64,000 nt of DNA from Catellatospora citrea (GTDB lineage Bacteria > Actinomycetota > Actinomycetes > Mycobacteriales > Micromonosporaceae). The notes below the pieces were generated by a model. That model saw only the letters and a program-made list of their open reading frames with translations. It had not been told where the DNA came from and did not search any database. The stretch spans positions 1,364,001-1,428,000 of the forward strand of contig NZ_RAPR01000001.1 of the NCBI RefSeq assembly GCF_003610235.1. The letters are read 5' to 3'. Of the stretch, positions 9,020 through 19,757 are shown in pieces. Within the stretch, counting starts at the first letter, position 1; every line of letters begins with the position of its first letter. Position numbers and translations under genes: made by a program.

Positions 9020-10629
9020 TGCGCCCGCTCACCGACCCCATCGCCGCCGAGCTGGCGGACCTGGCCCCGCAGCTGCTGCACGGCTACTTCGACGCGCTGC
9101 CGCGGGCCAGGGTCACCGTGGCCACCCGGCTGGCCGAGGCGCTGTGGCGCGAGGACATCGGCGACGCGCGGGCCCGCTTCCGCGGCGAGCGGCACGGCTT
9201 CGACCGCGTGCTGCTGGACCCGGTCGACGTGGACCCGGTCACCCTGGTGACCCACGAGGGCCTGCGGGCGGAGCTGGACAGCGCGGTGCACGGGCTGGCG
9301 CTGGCGTACGCCCGGCGCGCGTCCATGGACCCCGGGCACCGCGCGGCCGCCGCGGTGGCGGGCGCGCCCGACATGCTCGCGCTGCTCGACGGCAGCGCGC
9401 CGGACGAGCGCACCGCCCGGCTGGAGCAGCTCGCGGTCGAGGGGCACAACCTGCATCCGTGCGGGCGCACCCGGCTGGGCTGGGGCACCGGCGACCTCAT
9501 CGCGCACGACCTGGAGAGCGAGTCGACCGCGATCGGCTTCCTGGCCGTGCCGCCGGAGCTGGCGCTGGGCGACGACCTGTCCGAGCGGCTCGGCGTCGCG
9601 GCCCCCGGCGGGCGGCGCCTGCTGCCGGTGCACATCTGGCAGCTGCGGCACCTGACCGGCCGGCACCCCGACCTGTTCGCCGACGGCACGCTGCGGGTGC
9701 TCGACGAGGTGCTGCCGGCCCGGCCCACCGCGGCGCTGCGCACGGTGCTGCCGCCGGGGACGACCTACCTGAAGCTGTCGCTGGACATCCAGGTCACCTC
9801 GACCCGGCGCAGCATCTCCATCGCCTCCACCCGCAACGGCCCGGCGCTCAGCGCGGTGCTCGCGCAACTGCTGGAGCGGGTGCCCGGCGGCGGGCGGGTG
9901 CTGCTGATGACCGAGCCTGCCGGCGTCGCCGGGCTGCTGGAGGACGGCCGCCAGCTCAGCACCATCGTGCGCGACGGGCTGGGCGGCCGGTTGGCCGCGG
10001 GCGAGCAGCCGGTCCCGGCGAGCTCACTGGCCGCGCTCGACCCGGTCAGCAGGCGGACGCTGCTGTCCGGCCTGGTCGACCGGTATGCGGCCGCCCGCGC
10101 CCTGGCCGACCCGCGCACCGCGGCGGCGGGTTTCCTGCGCGAGTACGCCGGGCTGCTGCTGCCGCCGGTGCTGGCGCTGGCCGCCGTGCACGGCATCGGC
10201 CTGGAGGCGCACCTGCAGAACTGCGTCCCGACGTTCCTCGACGGCGTCCCGCACCGGCTCGGCCTGCGGGACCTGGCGGGCCTGCGCGTGCACCACCCGC
10301 GGCTGGCCGGCTCCGGGGCGAGGCTGCAGCTGTGGCCCGGCTCGGTGATCGGCACCGAGGACGAGACGGTGCTGCTGTCCAAGGTGGCCTACACCGCGTT
10401 CCAGGCACACCTGGGCGAGCTGGTGCTGCGGCTGGGACAGTCGCACGGTCTGGCGGCCGACGCCGCCTGGCGGATCGTGCGCGAGGTGGTGGACGAGAGC
10501 CTGCGCGGGCACCCCGACCACGCCTTCTACACGGCCGCGACGGTGCCGCACAAGGCGCTGACCCGCATGCGGCTGGCCGGTGCGGGCGACCTCTACGTCC
10601 CGGTGCAGAATCCGCTCCATGGCCTCTGA
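9019..10629 (+). CDS. IucA/IucC family NIS siderophore synthetase, second copy
   Basis: A 536-residue paralogue with the same landmarks: GHNLHPCGRTRLGW, LPVHIWQ, LKLSLDIQVTSTRR, EAHLQN and LGLRDLAGLRV. It begins at the ATG overlapping the previous stop; an upstream extension of the frame would run inside the first gene and lacks a ribosome-binding site. Two different NIS synthetases normally attach substrates to the two ends of a citrate or succinate unit. The ATG of the next gene lies 11 bp inside its 3' end. Confidence 0.92.
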   Translation: MRPLTDPIAAELADLAPQLLHGYFDALPRARVTVATRLAEALWREDIGDARARFRGERHGFDRVLLDPVDVDPVTLVTHEGLRAELDSAVHGLALAYARRASMDPGHRAAAAVAGAPDMLALLDGSAPDERTARLEQLAVEGHNLHPCGRTRLGWGTGDLIAHDLESESTAIGFLAVPPELALGDDLSERLGVAAPGGRRLLPVHIWQLRHLTGRHPDLFADGTLRVLDEVLPARPTAALRTVLPPGTTYLKLSLDIQVTSTRRSISIASTRNGPALSAVLAQLLERVPGGGRVLLMTEPAGVAGLLEDGRQLSTIVRDGLGGRLAAGEQPVPASSLAALDPVSRRTLLSGLVDRYAAARALADPRTAAAGFLREYAGLLLPPVLALAAVHGIGLEAHLQNCVPTFLDGVPHRLGLRDLAGLRVHHPRLAGSGARLQLWPGSVIGTEDETVLLSKVAYTAFQAHLGELVLRLGQSHGLAADAAWRIVREVVDESLRGHPDHAFYTAATVPHKALTRMRLAGAGDLYVPVQNPLHGL

Positions 10630-11821
10630 CCAGCCCTTCCCGCCCCGCGACGCGGCGGCGGTGTCCGCGAACCCGCACACGGTCCCGGAGCGGGTGGCGG
10701 CGGCGCTGCGCGCGCTCGACGGGCCCGTCTGCGCCTACGTCTATGACCCGGGTGTGCTGCGGGCGCGCGTCGCCGAGCTGCGGCGGGCGCTGCCGGGCGT
10801 CACCGTCTGCTACGCGGTGAAAGCCAACGGGCATCCGGCGGTCGTGGCGGCGGCGGCCGCGGCCTGCGACGGGCTGGAGGTCGCCTCGGGCGGCGAGCTG
10901 GCGCTGGCCGAAGCGGCCGGGGCGGCGCGGATCGTGTTCGGCGGCCCGGCCAAGACCGAGGCGGAGCTGGCCCACGCGCTGCGCCTGGGCGCGACCGTCA
11001 ACGTGGAGAGCACCCTCGAACTGCGGCGGCTCAGCCTGCTGGCACAGCGGGCGGGCAGGACCGCGACCATCACGCTGCGGGTGAACCGCGCCGACGCGGG
11101 GCTGCCCGGCACGCATGCGATGACGGGGGCGCCGACCCCGTTCGGCGTGGACGAGGCGCAGCTGCCCGAGGCGGTGGCGCTGGCGACGTCGCTGCCCGGT
11201 CTCGACCTGTCCGGCTGGCACCTGCACGCCGTCTCCAACAACCTGGACGCGGCCGCGCACTCGGCGTTCCTCGCCGAGGCGCTGCGCTGGTCGGCGGAGG
11301 CGTCCCGGCGGCTCGGCGTGCCGCTGCGTACGGTCAACGCGGGCGGCGGCTTCGGCGTGGACTACGCCGGGGACGCCGTGTTCGCGCTGGACGAGCTGCG
11401 GGTGCGCGTGCCGGACGGGGTCGAGCTGGTGGTCGAGCCGGGCCGGTGGCTCGCCGCCGACACCGGCTGGTACGCCGCGGAGGTGCTCGACCTCAAGCAC
11501 ACGCACGGGCGCTGGTTCGCGGTGCTGCGCGGCGGCACGCACCACTTCCGCCTGCCCGCGGCGTGGGGATACGACCACCCGTTCGCCGTGCTGCCGGTGG
11601 AGCGGTGGGCCGCGCCGTGGCCGCGGCCCGAGGTCGCGGGGGTGGCGGTGGACGCCGTCGGCGAGCTGTGCACGCCGCGCGACGTGCTCTGCCGCGGGCA
11701 GCGCGTGGACCGGCTGCGGGTCGGGGATCTCCTGGTTTTCGGGCGTACCGGGGCATATGGCTGGGACATCTCACACCACGCGTTTCTGCGCCACCCGGAA
11801 CCGGATTTCCTCGTCCTCTGA
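10619..11821 (+). CDS. Group IV PLP-dependent decarboxylase (siderophore type)
   Basis: A 400-residue alanine-racemase-fold decarboxylase. The PLP lysine is in CYAVKANGHP. A glycine-rich phosphate loop (NAGGGFGVDY), VEPGRWL and the second-site motif GELCTPRDVL follow. Relatives act in lysine or ornithine synthesis, but clusters with two NIS synthetases (as in staphyloferrin B, vibrioferrin and achromobactin) contain a decarboxylase that trims an amino-acid adduct during assembly. The gene overlaps the upstream synthetase by 11 bp, supporting that role. No dedicated exporter, receptor or reductase follows. Confidence 0.88.
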   Translation: MASDQPFPPRDAAAVSANPHTVPERVAAALRALDGPVCAYVYDPGVLRARVAELRRALPGVTVCYAVKANGHPAVVAAAAAACDGLEVASGGELALAEAAGAARIVFGGPAKTEAELAHALRLGATVNVESTLELRRLSLLAQRAGRTATITLRVNRADAGLPGTHAMTGAPTPFGVDEAQLPEAVALATSLPGLDLSGWHLHAVSNNLDAAAHSAFLAEALRWSAEASRRLGVPLRTVNAGGGFGVDYAGDAVFALDELRVRVPDGVELVVEPGRWLAADTGWYAAEVLDLKHTHGRWFAVLRGGTHHFRLPAAWGYDHPFAVLPVERWAAPWPRPEVAGVAVDAVGELCTPRDVLCRGQRVDRLRVGDLLVFGRTGAYGWDISHHAFLRHPEPDFLVL

Positions 11822-11989
11822 ACGCGCAGCGTGATCTCACGTCTACCCAGCGAATCGGATGATCACGAGATGGTCCGCCCTGTTCGACCTGGCTTGACAA
11901 CGCCCTAGACTGTGCCGGTCCACCACGAGTTGTGGTGCGCAACACCCCCCTTTCACCCCCCTCGACACCCCTCGAAAGCGGAGGCCCCG

Positions 11990-13729
11990 ATGCCGAACGG
12001 CCGTAACTCCACGGTCCGATCGCACCGGCGCGGTGGCGGCCGTCGCCGCAGCATCGCACCGTGGATCGTCATCCCGACGGCGCTCGTGCTGATCGGCTCC
12101 GGTGCGACCATCGGCTACGTGTACGTCATCAAGGACGCGTGCAGTGGCAGCACCGAGGCCACCGTCGTGGCCGCCCCGGGCACGGCCACCCTGCTGCGCT
12201 CCCTGGCCGGCAAATGGTCCGAGACCAACCCGTCCGTCGACGGCGTCTGCGCCAAGGTGGTCATCGGCGAGCAGGACACCGCGGCGACCATGCGGGCACT
12301 GACCCGCGAGTGGGACACGGCCGTCTCCGGCCCGGCTCCCGACGTGTGGGTCCCGCCGTCCAGCGCCTGGGTCAAGGCAGCCGCCGCCGGCAGCGAGGCA
12401 GCCGACAAGGTCCTGCCGGACCTGCTGCCGAGCGTGGCGCGTACGCCCGTCGTCATCGCCATGCCGAAGGCCGCGGCCGAGAAGCTCGGCTGGCCCGACG
12501 CCAAGCTCGACTGGAAGGACCTGCTCGACAAGCTCGCGCAGGACAGCTCCGTCAAGGTCGGCATGAGCGACCCCGGAGCATCCACCGCCGGTCTGCTGGC
12601 CCTGTCGGCGATCATCGACGCCGACGACAACACCGAGGTCGACCCGACCGAGCTGGGCCGGGTCTTCGCGCTGGAGCAGCGCATGGCGCTCTACCGGACC
12701 AGCACCGAGGAGCTGTTCGCCGAGTACGTGAGCAGCGGCGGCAAGTCGGTCAACGCGTTCCCGGCCCTGGAGCAGGACGTGGTGCGGCACAACACCGAGC
12801 ACCCCGACCTGCAGCTGGTGGCCGTCTACCCGCAGAACGCCACCACCGAGGCCGACAACCCGTACCTGGTGCTGAAGAACGCCGGCTGGACCAACCCGGA
12901 GCGCATCGGCGCGGCCGAGGCGTTCCTGACCTACCTGCGCGGCGACGCCGCTCGCAGCGAGGTGCAGAAGCTGGGCTACCGCGACTCCAACCGCCAGCCC
13001 GGCCCGCAGCTGTCCACCGCCAACGGCGTGATCAGCAAGCTCACCGCGCTGCCCGGCGGCGTGCTGCTCACCGAGTCGATCACCAAGACCACGGAGACGT
13101 GGCGGGCGCTCACCCGTCCCACCAACATGCTGCTGGTGCTCGACGTGTCGGGCTCCATGGGCGGCGTGGTGCGGGGCACCGACGGCCAGACCAAGCTCGA
13201 CCTGACCAAGTCGGGCGCGCAGGAAGCCGTCGACATGTTCGGCGACGACGCCCAGGTAGGCCTGTGGAGCTTCTCGTCCAAGCAGACCGGCAACAGGGCG
13301 TACAAGGAGCTGGTCCCGCTCGGCAAGCTGACCGACGAGGTCGCCGGCAACCCTCGCCGCGACCAGCTCAAGTCCAAGCTCAAGGCCCTGGAGCCGGGCG
13401 GCGCGACCGGCATGTACGACACGGTCTGGGCGGCGTACCAGAACATGCAGAAGAACTACGTGCCGGGCGCGACGAACATGATCGTGCTGCTCTCCGACGG
13501 CGCGGACGACGACCAGCTGCAGGGCCTCAAGCTCGACCAGCTCATCGAGAAGATCAAGGGCTCGGACAAGGAGCGCCCGGTCAAGGTGGTCACGATCGCC
13601 CTGGGTAAGCCGTCCAACAGTGACGCCCTGCAAAAGATCTCGGCCGCCACGGGCGTGAGCACCTACAGCTCCGAGCGCTCCTACGACATCGGCAACGTCC
13701 TGCGCGCCGCCATCTTCGACTACCAGTGA
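11990..13729 (+). CDS. Membrane-anchored substrate-binding/VWA fusion protein
   Basis: A basic N-terminus (residues 1-25) leads into one transmembrane segment (WIVIPTALVLIGSGATIGYV). Residues about 50-355 resemble an extracellular solute-binding domain. Residues about 375-575 are a von Willebrand A domain with the complete metal-site motif DVSGSMG and a later SDGADDD. This architecture is common in actinobacteria and is probably surface-exposed; the ligand is unknown. The start is fixed by AAGCGGAGG 6 nt upstream of the ATG; an earlier in-frame start has no such site. A 29-bp perfect stem-loop follows. Confidence 0.9.
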   Translation: MPNGRNSTVRSHRRGGGRRRSIAPWIVIPTALVLIGSGATIGYVYVIKDACSGSTEATVVAAPGTATLLRSLAGKWSETNPSVDGVCAKVVIGEQDTAATMRALTREWDTAVSGPAPDVWVPPSSAWVKAAAAGSEAADKVLPDLLPSVARTPVVIAMPKAAAEKLGWPDAKLDWKDLLDKLAQDSSVKVGMSDPGASTAGLLALSAIIDADDNTEVDPTELGRVFALEQRMALYRTSTEELFAEYVSSGGKSVNAFPALEQDVVRHNTEHPDLQLVAVYPQNATTEADNPYLVLKNAGWTNPERIGAAEAFLTYLRGDAARSEVQKLGYRDSNRQPGPQLSTANGVISKLTALPGGVLLTESITKTTETWRALTRPTNMLLVLDVSGSMGGVVRGTDGQTKLDLTKSGAQEAVDMFGDDAQVGLWSFSSKQTGNRAYKELVPLGKLTDEVAGNPRRDQLKSKLKALEPGGATGMYDTVWAAYQNMQKNYVPGATNMIVLLSDGADDDQLQGLKLDQLIEKIKGSDKERPVKVVTIALGKPSNSDALQKISAATGVSTYSSERSYDIGNVLRAAIFDYQ

Positions 13730-13767
13730 CGCCCCCGGGCGGCCCTCCCGGGTGCGCTCCCCTTCCT

Positions 13768-13830
13768 CGCAACTTTTAAAGACTCGCGGCCTCAGGGACA
13801 TCCTGAGGCCGCGAGTCTTTAAAAGTTGCG
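13768..13830. terminator. 29-bp perfect stem-loop between convergent genes (family-2 repeat)
   Basis: Arms 13768-13796 and 13802-13830 are perfect complements around a 5-nt loop. The outer part (GCAACTTTTAAAGAC and its complement) carries a T/A-rich stretch that acts as a U-tract in either direction, so it is a convincing bidirectional terminator for the VWA and pabB genes. Nearly the same outer arms recur at 18634-18706. Confidence 0.85.
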
Positions 13831-13847
13831 CCAGGTGAAGGGCGCGG

Positions 13848-15056
13848 TCAGATGAGGCCGTGGAGGGCGGCGCGGACGGGGGCGGCTTTGGCGGCGGCTT
13901 CGGCGACCTCGGCGGCGGGGTCGGAGTCGATGGTGATGCCGCCGCCGGCCCAGACGTGCAGCCGGCGACCGTCGGCGACGACGGTGCGGATGGTCAGGCC
14001 GAGGTCGATGCCGTCGGGGCCGATCCAGCCCAGCGCGCCCATGCTCGCCCCGCGGCCGACGGGTTCCAGGGCGGCGATCTCGCGCAGCGCGGCGAACTTG
14101 GGCGCGCCGGTGACCGAGCCGCCGGGGCAGATCGCCCGCAACAGCTCCGCCAGGCCGGTGCCGGGACGCAGCCGCGCGCTCACCTCCGACTCGGCCTGCC
14201 ACAGGTCGGCCCAGCGGCGTACGGCGAACAGCTCCGGCACCCGGACCGTGCCGGTCACCGCGACGTGGGACAGGTCGTTGCGCTGCAGGTCGACGATCAT
14301 GATGTGCTCGGCGCGTTCCTTGGGTGAGGCGAGCAGTTCGGCCCGGCCGGTCTCGGTCGCGGGGGCGGTGCCCTTGATGGGCCGGGTGACGGCGTGCCCG
14401 CCGCGCACCTCGAGCAGGGTCTCCGGGGAGGCGCAGCCGACGGCCCAGCCGTCGCCCTGCAGGATCCCGGCGTACCGGGCCCCGGGCAGCCGGGTCACCC
14501 GGCGCAGCGCGGGCAGCGGGTCGCCGTGGTACTCCGCGGCGGCATGGCCGACCATGTTGACCTGGTAAACGTCTCCCCGCGCGATCGCCTCGCGGACCGA
14601 CCGCACGGCCTCGGCATGGCACGAAGGGCTCCAGGACGGCCGCCACGGGCCGAGCCGCCACGCCCCCACCGTTCGGCCGAGGTCACCACCCGAGGGCTCC
14701 TGGAGGCGTACGTTTGCCGTGTGTTCGTAGACCACGACGACAACGTCCGGCACGGCCGGCGCGGGGCTGGGCGCCCCGAGGCAGCCACCGATCATGGCGG
14801 CTCCACCCGCCGCGGACACGAACAGCGCGGCGCCGCACACCTCGTGGGCCAGCCCGGCCAGCGACGGCCCGGACAGGTCGCCGACCGGCAGACCATGCCG
14901 GGCCAGGAAGTTCTCCACCAGCGTGGCCGGATCGCCCGGGTCGCCCACACGCCACTCCAGCCGGGAGCGTTCCCACGCCTGGTCACGGCACGTCACCGGT
15001 ATGCCGGGAATATCCCTGGCCATCCCGTGGGTGGGGGCTAGACCGACTGGCTTCAT
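13848..15056 (-). CDS. pabB: Aminodeoxychorismate synthase component I
   Basis: A 402-residue chorismate-utilising enzyme with the family core: RPIKGTAPA, EHIMIVDLQRNDLS, GGSVTGAPKFAALREI and the C-terminal WAGGGITIDSDP. It converts chorismate and ammonia (from a PabA glutaminase) to aminodeoxychorismate for folate. PIKG rather than the PIAGT of anthranilate synthase supports PabB. The N-terminal 120 residues are divergent, as in other PabB proteins. No pabA or pabC gene is nearby. The ATG at 15056 is the first in-frame start, with weak GAGCGGA just before it; ATG 15023 is an alternative. Confidence 0.88.
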   Translation of the reverse strand: MKPVGLAPTHGMARDIPGIPVTCRDQAWERSRLEWRVGDPGDPATLVENFLARHGLPVGDLSGPSLAGLAHEVCGAALFVSAAGGAAMIGGCLGAPSPAPAVPDVVVVVYEHTANVRLQEPSGGDLGRTVGAWRLGPWRPSWSPSCHAEAVRSVREAIARGDVYQVNMVGHAAAEYHGDPLPALRRVTRLPGARYAGILQGDGWAVGCASPETLLEVRGGHAVTRPIKGTAPATETGRAELLASPKERAEHIMIVDLQRNDLSHVAVTGTVRVPELFAVRRWADLWQAESEVSARLRPGTGLAELLRAICPGGSVTGAPKFAALREIAALEPVGRGASMGALGWIGPDGIDLGLTIRTVVADGRRLHVWAGGGITIDSDPAAEVAEAAAKAAPVRAALHGLI

Positions 15057-15228
15057 TCCGCTCGTCCGAAAGGTTGATATCTAGAAAGGCCCTGCGTTAC
15101 CTGCTCGTAAAAGGCTCGTTCGGCTTGGTAGCGTGCGTCACTGTTGTGATCGACAGCACACCGGCGACGGACGGTCTCAGATCGAGCTTCCAACGCCACC
15201 ACCCCTAACCGAATCGCGGAGAACCCCG

Positions 15229-15429
15229 ATGTTGTGCCAGCACCAACCGGTCTGCCCTTCAGCCGACGCGATCGACCACGACGCCGCCAAGGTCGTCGCG
15301 TCCTTCCCTGAGCAGGGCTGGAGCCTGCTCTGCAACGGCGTCATCGTTTTCGAGGACACCGGCGAGCTGCTCCCCGACGGGTCGAGCATCGCCCCGCACC
15401 GCGGTCCCGCGGTGCACGCCATGGCCTGA
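15229..15429 (+). CDS. DUF5999-type small protein
   Basis: The 66-residue product matches the short actinobacterial family that starts M-C-Q-H-Q-P-x-C-P and continues with PEQGWSLLCNGVIVFEDTGELL and an APHR segment. Two early Cys and one His may bind metal. Function is unknown, although the family is widespread in streptomycetes and relatives. Start ATG with GCGGAGAA upstream. It is monocistronic, divergent from pabB, with a terminator-like hairpin 17 bp after its stop. Confidence 0.8.
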   Translation: MLCQHQPVCPSADAIDHDAAKVVASFPEQGWSLLCNGVIVFEDTGELLPDGSSIAPHRGPAVHAMA

Positions 15430-15446
15430 CCCTAGCGGCGCGAACC

Positions 15447-15468
15447 CGGGGCGCGACGGAGCGCCCCG
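15447..15468 (+). terminator. Hairpin after DUF5999 gene
   Basis: CGGGGCGC-gacgga-GCGCCCCG, 8-bp perfect arms and a 6-nt loop, 17 bp past the stop. It lies between two convergent genes and may serve both. Confidence 0.55.
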
Positions 15469-15550
15469 AAGATCATCTCATTGTCACACCCGCCGAGCCG
15501 GCCCGAAGCCCGCGTCGTAGGACGCCTCCCCGGGCCGGCGGCAGCAGACC

Positions 15551-18355
<2,805 letters not shown>

Positions 18356-18440
18356 GTGGGACTCCGGGGTCGAGGACTATGGAAGTCCTCCCCCTCTGTC
18401 ACGGACGACGCCCGTGAGCCTCGCCACGGCGGTCGCGCCG

Positions 18441-18530
18441 CTCCAGAGTCGCCATGCCCGTATGGTCCGGGTGCCTGAGAGGTTCCGGGGAGGAATTGCC
18501 CCTTCGGCGCCGCTTTACGCGGACTCTCCC
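18441..18530 (-). ncRNA. Glycine riboswitch, single aptamer, upstream of gcvP
   Basis: Read on the minus strand, the leader holds the conserved gcvT-element blocks in order: GGAGAGTCC, GCGCCGAAGGGGCAA, CCTCTCAGGCA and a closing CTCTGGAG. These match one glycine aptamer. No second aptamer core is visible between it and the gcvP start 85 bp downstream, where GC-rich hairpins could form the expression platform. A TAGCGT -10-like hexamer (18554-18559, minus) would place the transcript start around 18547. Confidence 0.88.
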
Positions 18531-18633
18531 ACACGGGTGTGCCGGCACCGCCCACGCTACCAGCACGTGTGTTTCGGCACCGTAACCCAGGCCACTCACA
18601 CCCCCATGTCGATCTCCCCACGGCCGCCCCTCC

Positions 18634-18706
18634 CCTGCCGCAACTCTTAAAGACATGCGCCTACCAGGGCCGTCTGTCGCCGCGAGTCTTCAAGAGTTGC
18701 GGCAGG
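18634..18706. repeat. Family-2 inverted repeat
   Basis: Arms 18634-18654 and 18686-18706 (21 bp, one mismatch) flank a 32-nt or shorter loop. The core GCAACTCTTAAAGAC matches the outer arm of the 13768-13830 stem at 14 of 15 positions. It lies between the QOR stop and the gcvP leader; the T-rich arm could end QOR transcription. Confidence 0.75.
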
Positions 18707-18717
18707 GTCGGGGCGGG

Positions 18718-19695
18718 TCAGGGCAGGAGGACGACCTTGCCGGTGGTGGCGCGGGTCTCCAGGGCGGTGTGGGCGTGGGCGGCCTCGGCGAGCGGGAACG
18801 TCGTGATCGCCGGGGTGAACCAACCCTCGGCGGCGTCGCGCAGGGCCTGCTCCTCCAGGGGGCGCAGGCCGCCGGCGACCTTCATCATGGCCGGACCGAT
18901 CGCCGAGGAGGCGACGATGCCGCGGGCGTACAGGTCCTGCGTGGTGAGCTGGGTCGGCGTCCCCGCCGAACCACCGAAGATCAGGAAGCGGCCCAGCGGG
19001 GCGAGCAGTTCCAGGGCCGCCCGGCCCTCCGCGCCGCCGACGCCGTCGAGCACCACGGTCAGGTCCCGCTCGCCCAGCTCGGCGCGGACCTTCTCGGCCC
19101 AGCCGGGCTCGCGGTAGTCGGCGGCGATGTCGGCCCCGTTGCGCTGCACCAGGGCCACCTTGTCCGGCCCGCCCGCCGCGCCGACGACCAGCGCCCCCGC
19201 CCGCTGCGCCGCCTGCACGAGCAGCGTGCCCAGGCCCCCGGCCGCGCCGGTGACCAGCACCGCGTCACTCTCGCGCAGCTGCGCTAGGCGCAGCACGCCC
19301 ACCGCGGTACGGCCCGTTCCGATCATCGCCACGGCGGCCGGGGCGGTCAGCGGCTCGGGGATCTCGTGCAGGGAGGCGACCGCGGCGACCGCGCGGGTGG
19401 CGTACCCACCGCTGGTCATGCCCAGGTGCGCGACCACGCGTCGACCCTGCCAGGCCGGGTCGACGCCCGGCCCGGTGCCGCCCACCCGGCCGGCGACCTC
19501 CCGGCCCGGGGTCATCGGCAGCCGCGGCGGCGGGAACGGCCCGGGGCTGCCGGAGCGGATCGTGGTGTCGATGAGGTGCACCCCGGCCGCCTCGACCTCG
19601 ATCAGCACCTGCCCCTCGCCGGGAATCGGGTCGGGGACCTCCTCGTAGCGCAGGTTCTCGGCCGGGCCGAACTCGTACTGCCGGATGGCATGCAT
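18718..19695 (-). CDS. Zinc-type alcohol dehydrogenase-like NADPH:quinone oxidoreductase
   Basis: A 325-residue medium-chain reductase of the quinone-oxidoreductase branch. The Rossmann motif TGAAGGLGTLLVQAAQRAG is present, and the structural-zinc cysteines of true alcohol dehydrogenases are absent. Such enzymes reduce quinones or enones with NADPH. The ATG follows AGGAGCG. The promoter overlapping the upstream stop has a 19-bp spacer with an internal dyad, the hallmark of MerR/SoxR control, which suits a response to redox-cycling compounds. Confidence 0.9.
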   Translation of the reverse strand: MHAIRQYEFGPAENLRYEEVPDPIPGEGQVLIEVEAAGVHLIDTTIRSGSPGPFPPPRLPMTPGREVAGRVGGTGPGVDPAWQGRRVVAHLGMTSGGYATRAVAAVASLHEIPEPLTAPAAVAMIGTGRTAVGVLRLAQLRESDAVLVTGAAGGLGTLLVQAAQRAGALVVGAAGGPDKVALVQRNGADIAADYREPGWAEKVRAELGERDLTVVLDGVGGAEGRAALELLAPLGRFLIFGGSAGTPTQLTTQDLYARGIVASSAIGPAMMKVAGGLRPLEEQALRDAAEGWFTPAITTFPLAEAAHAHTALETRATTGKVVLLP

Positions 19696-19726
19696 GATCG
19701 CTCCTGGGATGCGTCGGATGCCGACG

Positions 19727-19757
19727 ACGCTAGAAGCTCAAGCACACTTGAAGTCAA
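19727..19757 (-). promoter_or_regulatory. MerR/SoxR-type promoter with 19-bp spacer
   Basis: Minus strand: -35 TTGACT (19752-19757), -10 TAGCGT (19727-19732), spacer exactly 19 bp, carrying the dyad TCAAG-tgtg-CTTGA (19738-19751). Overlong spacers with a central dyad are typical of promoters untwisted by MerR-family activators; TCAAG/CTTGA arms are SoxR-box-like. It drives the oxidoreductase start 32 bp downstream. Confidence 0.7.

Noticed and set aside
11894..11911. TTGACA followed by TAGACT upstream of the VWA gene
   Set aside because: Only 6 bp separate the hexamers, far short of the 16-19 bp needed for a promoter.
18356..18440. Second glycine aptamer downstream of the first
   Set aside because: The conserved GCCGAAG and CTCAGG blocks do not reappear; only generic GC hairpins are present.
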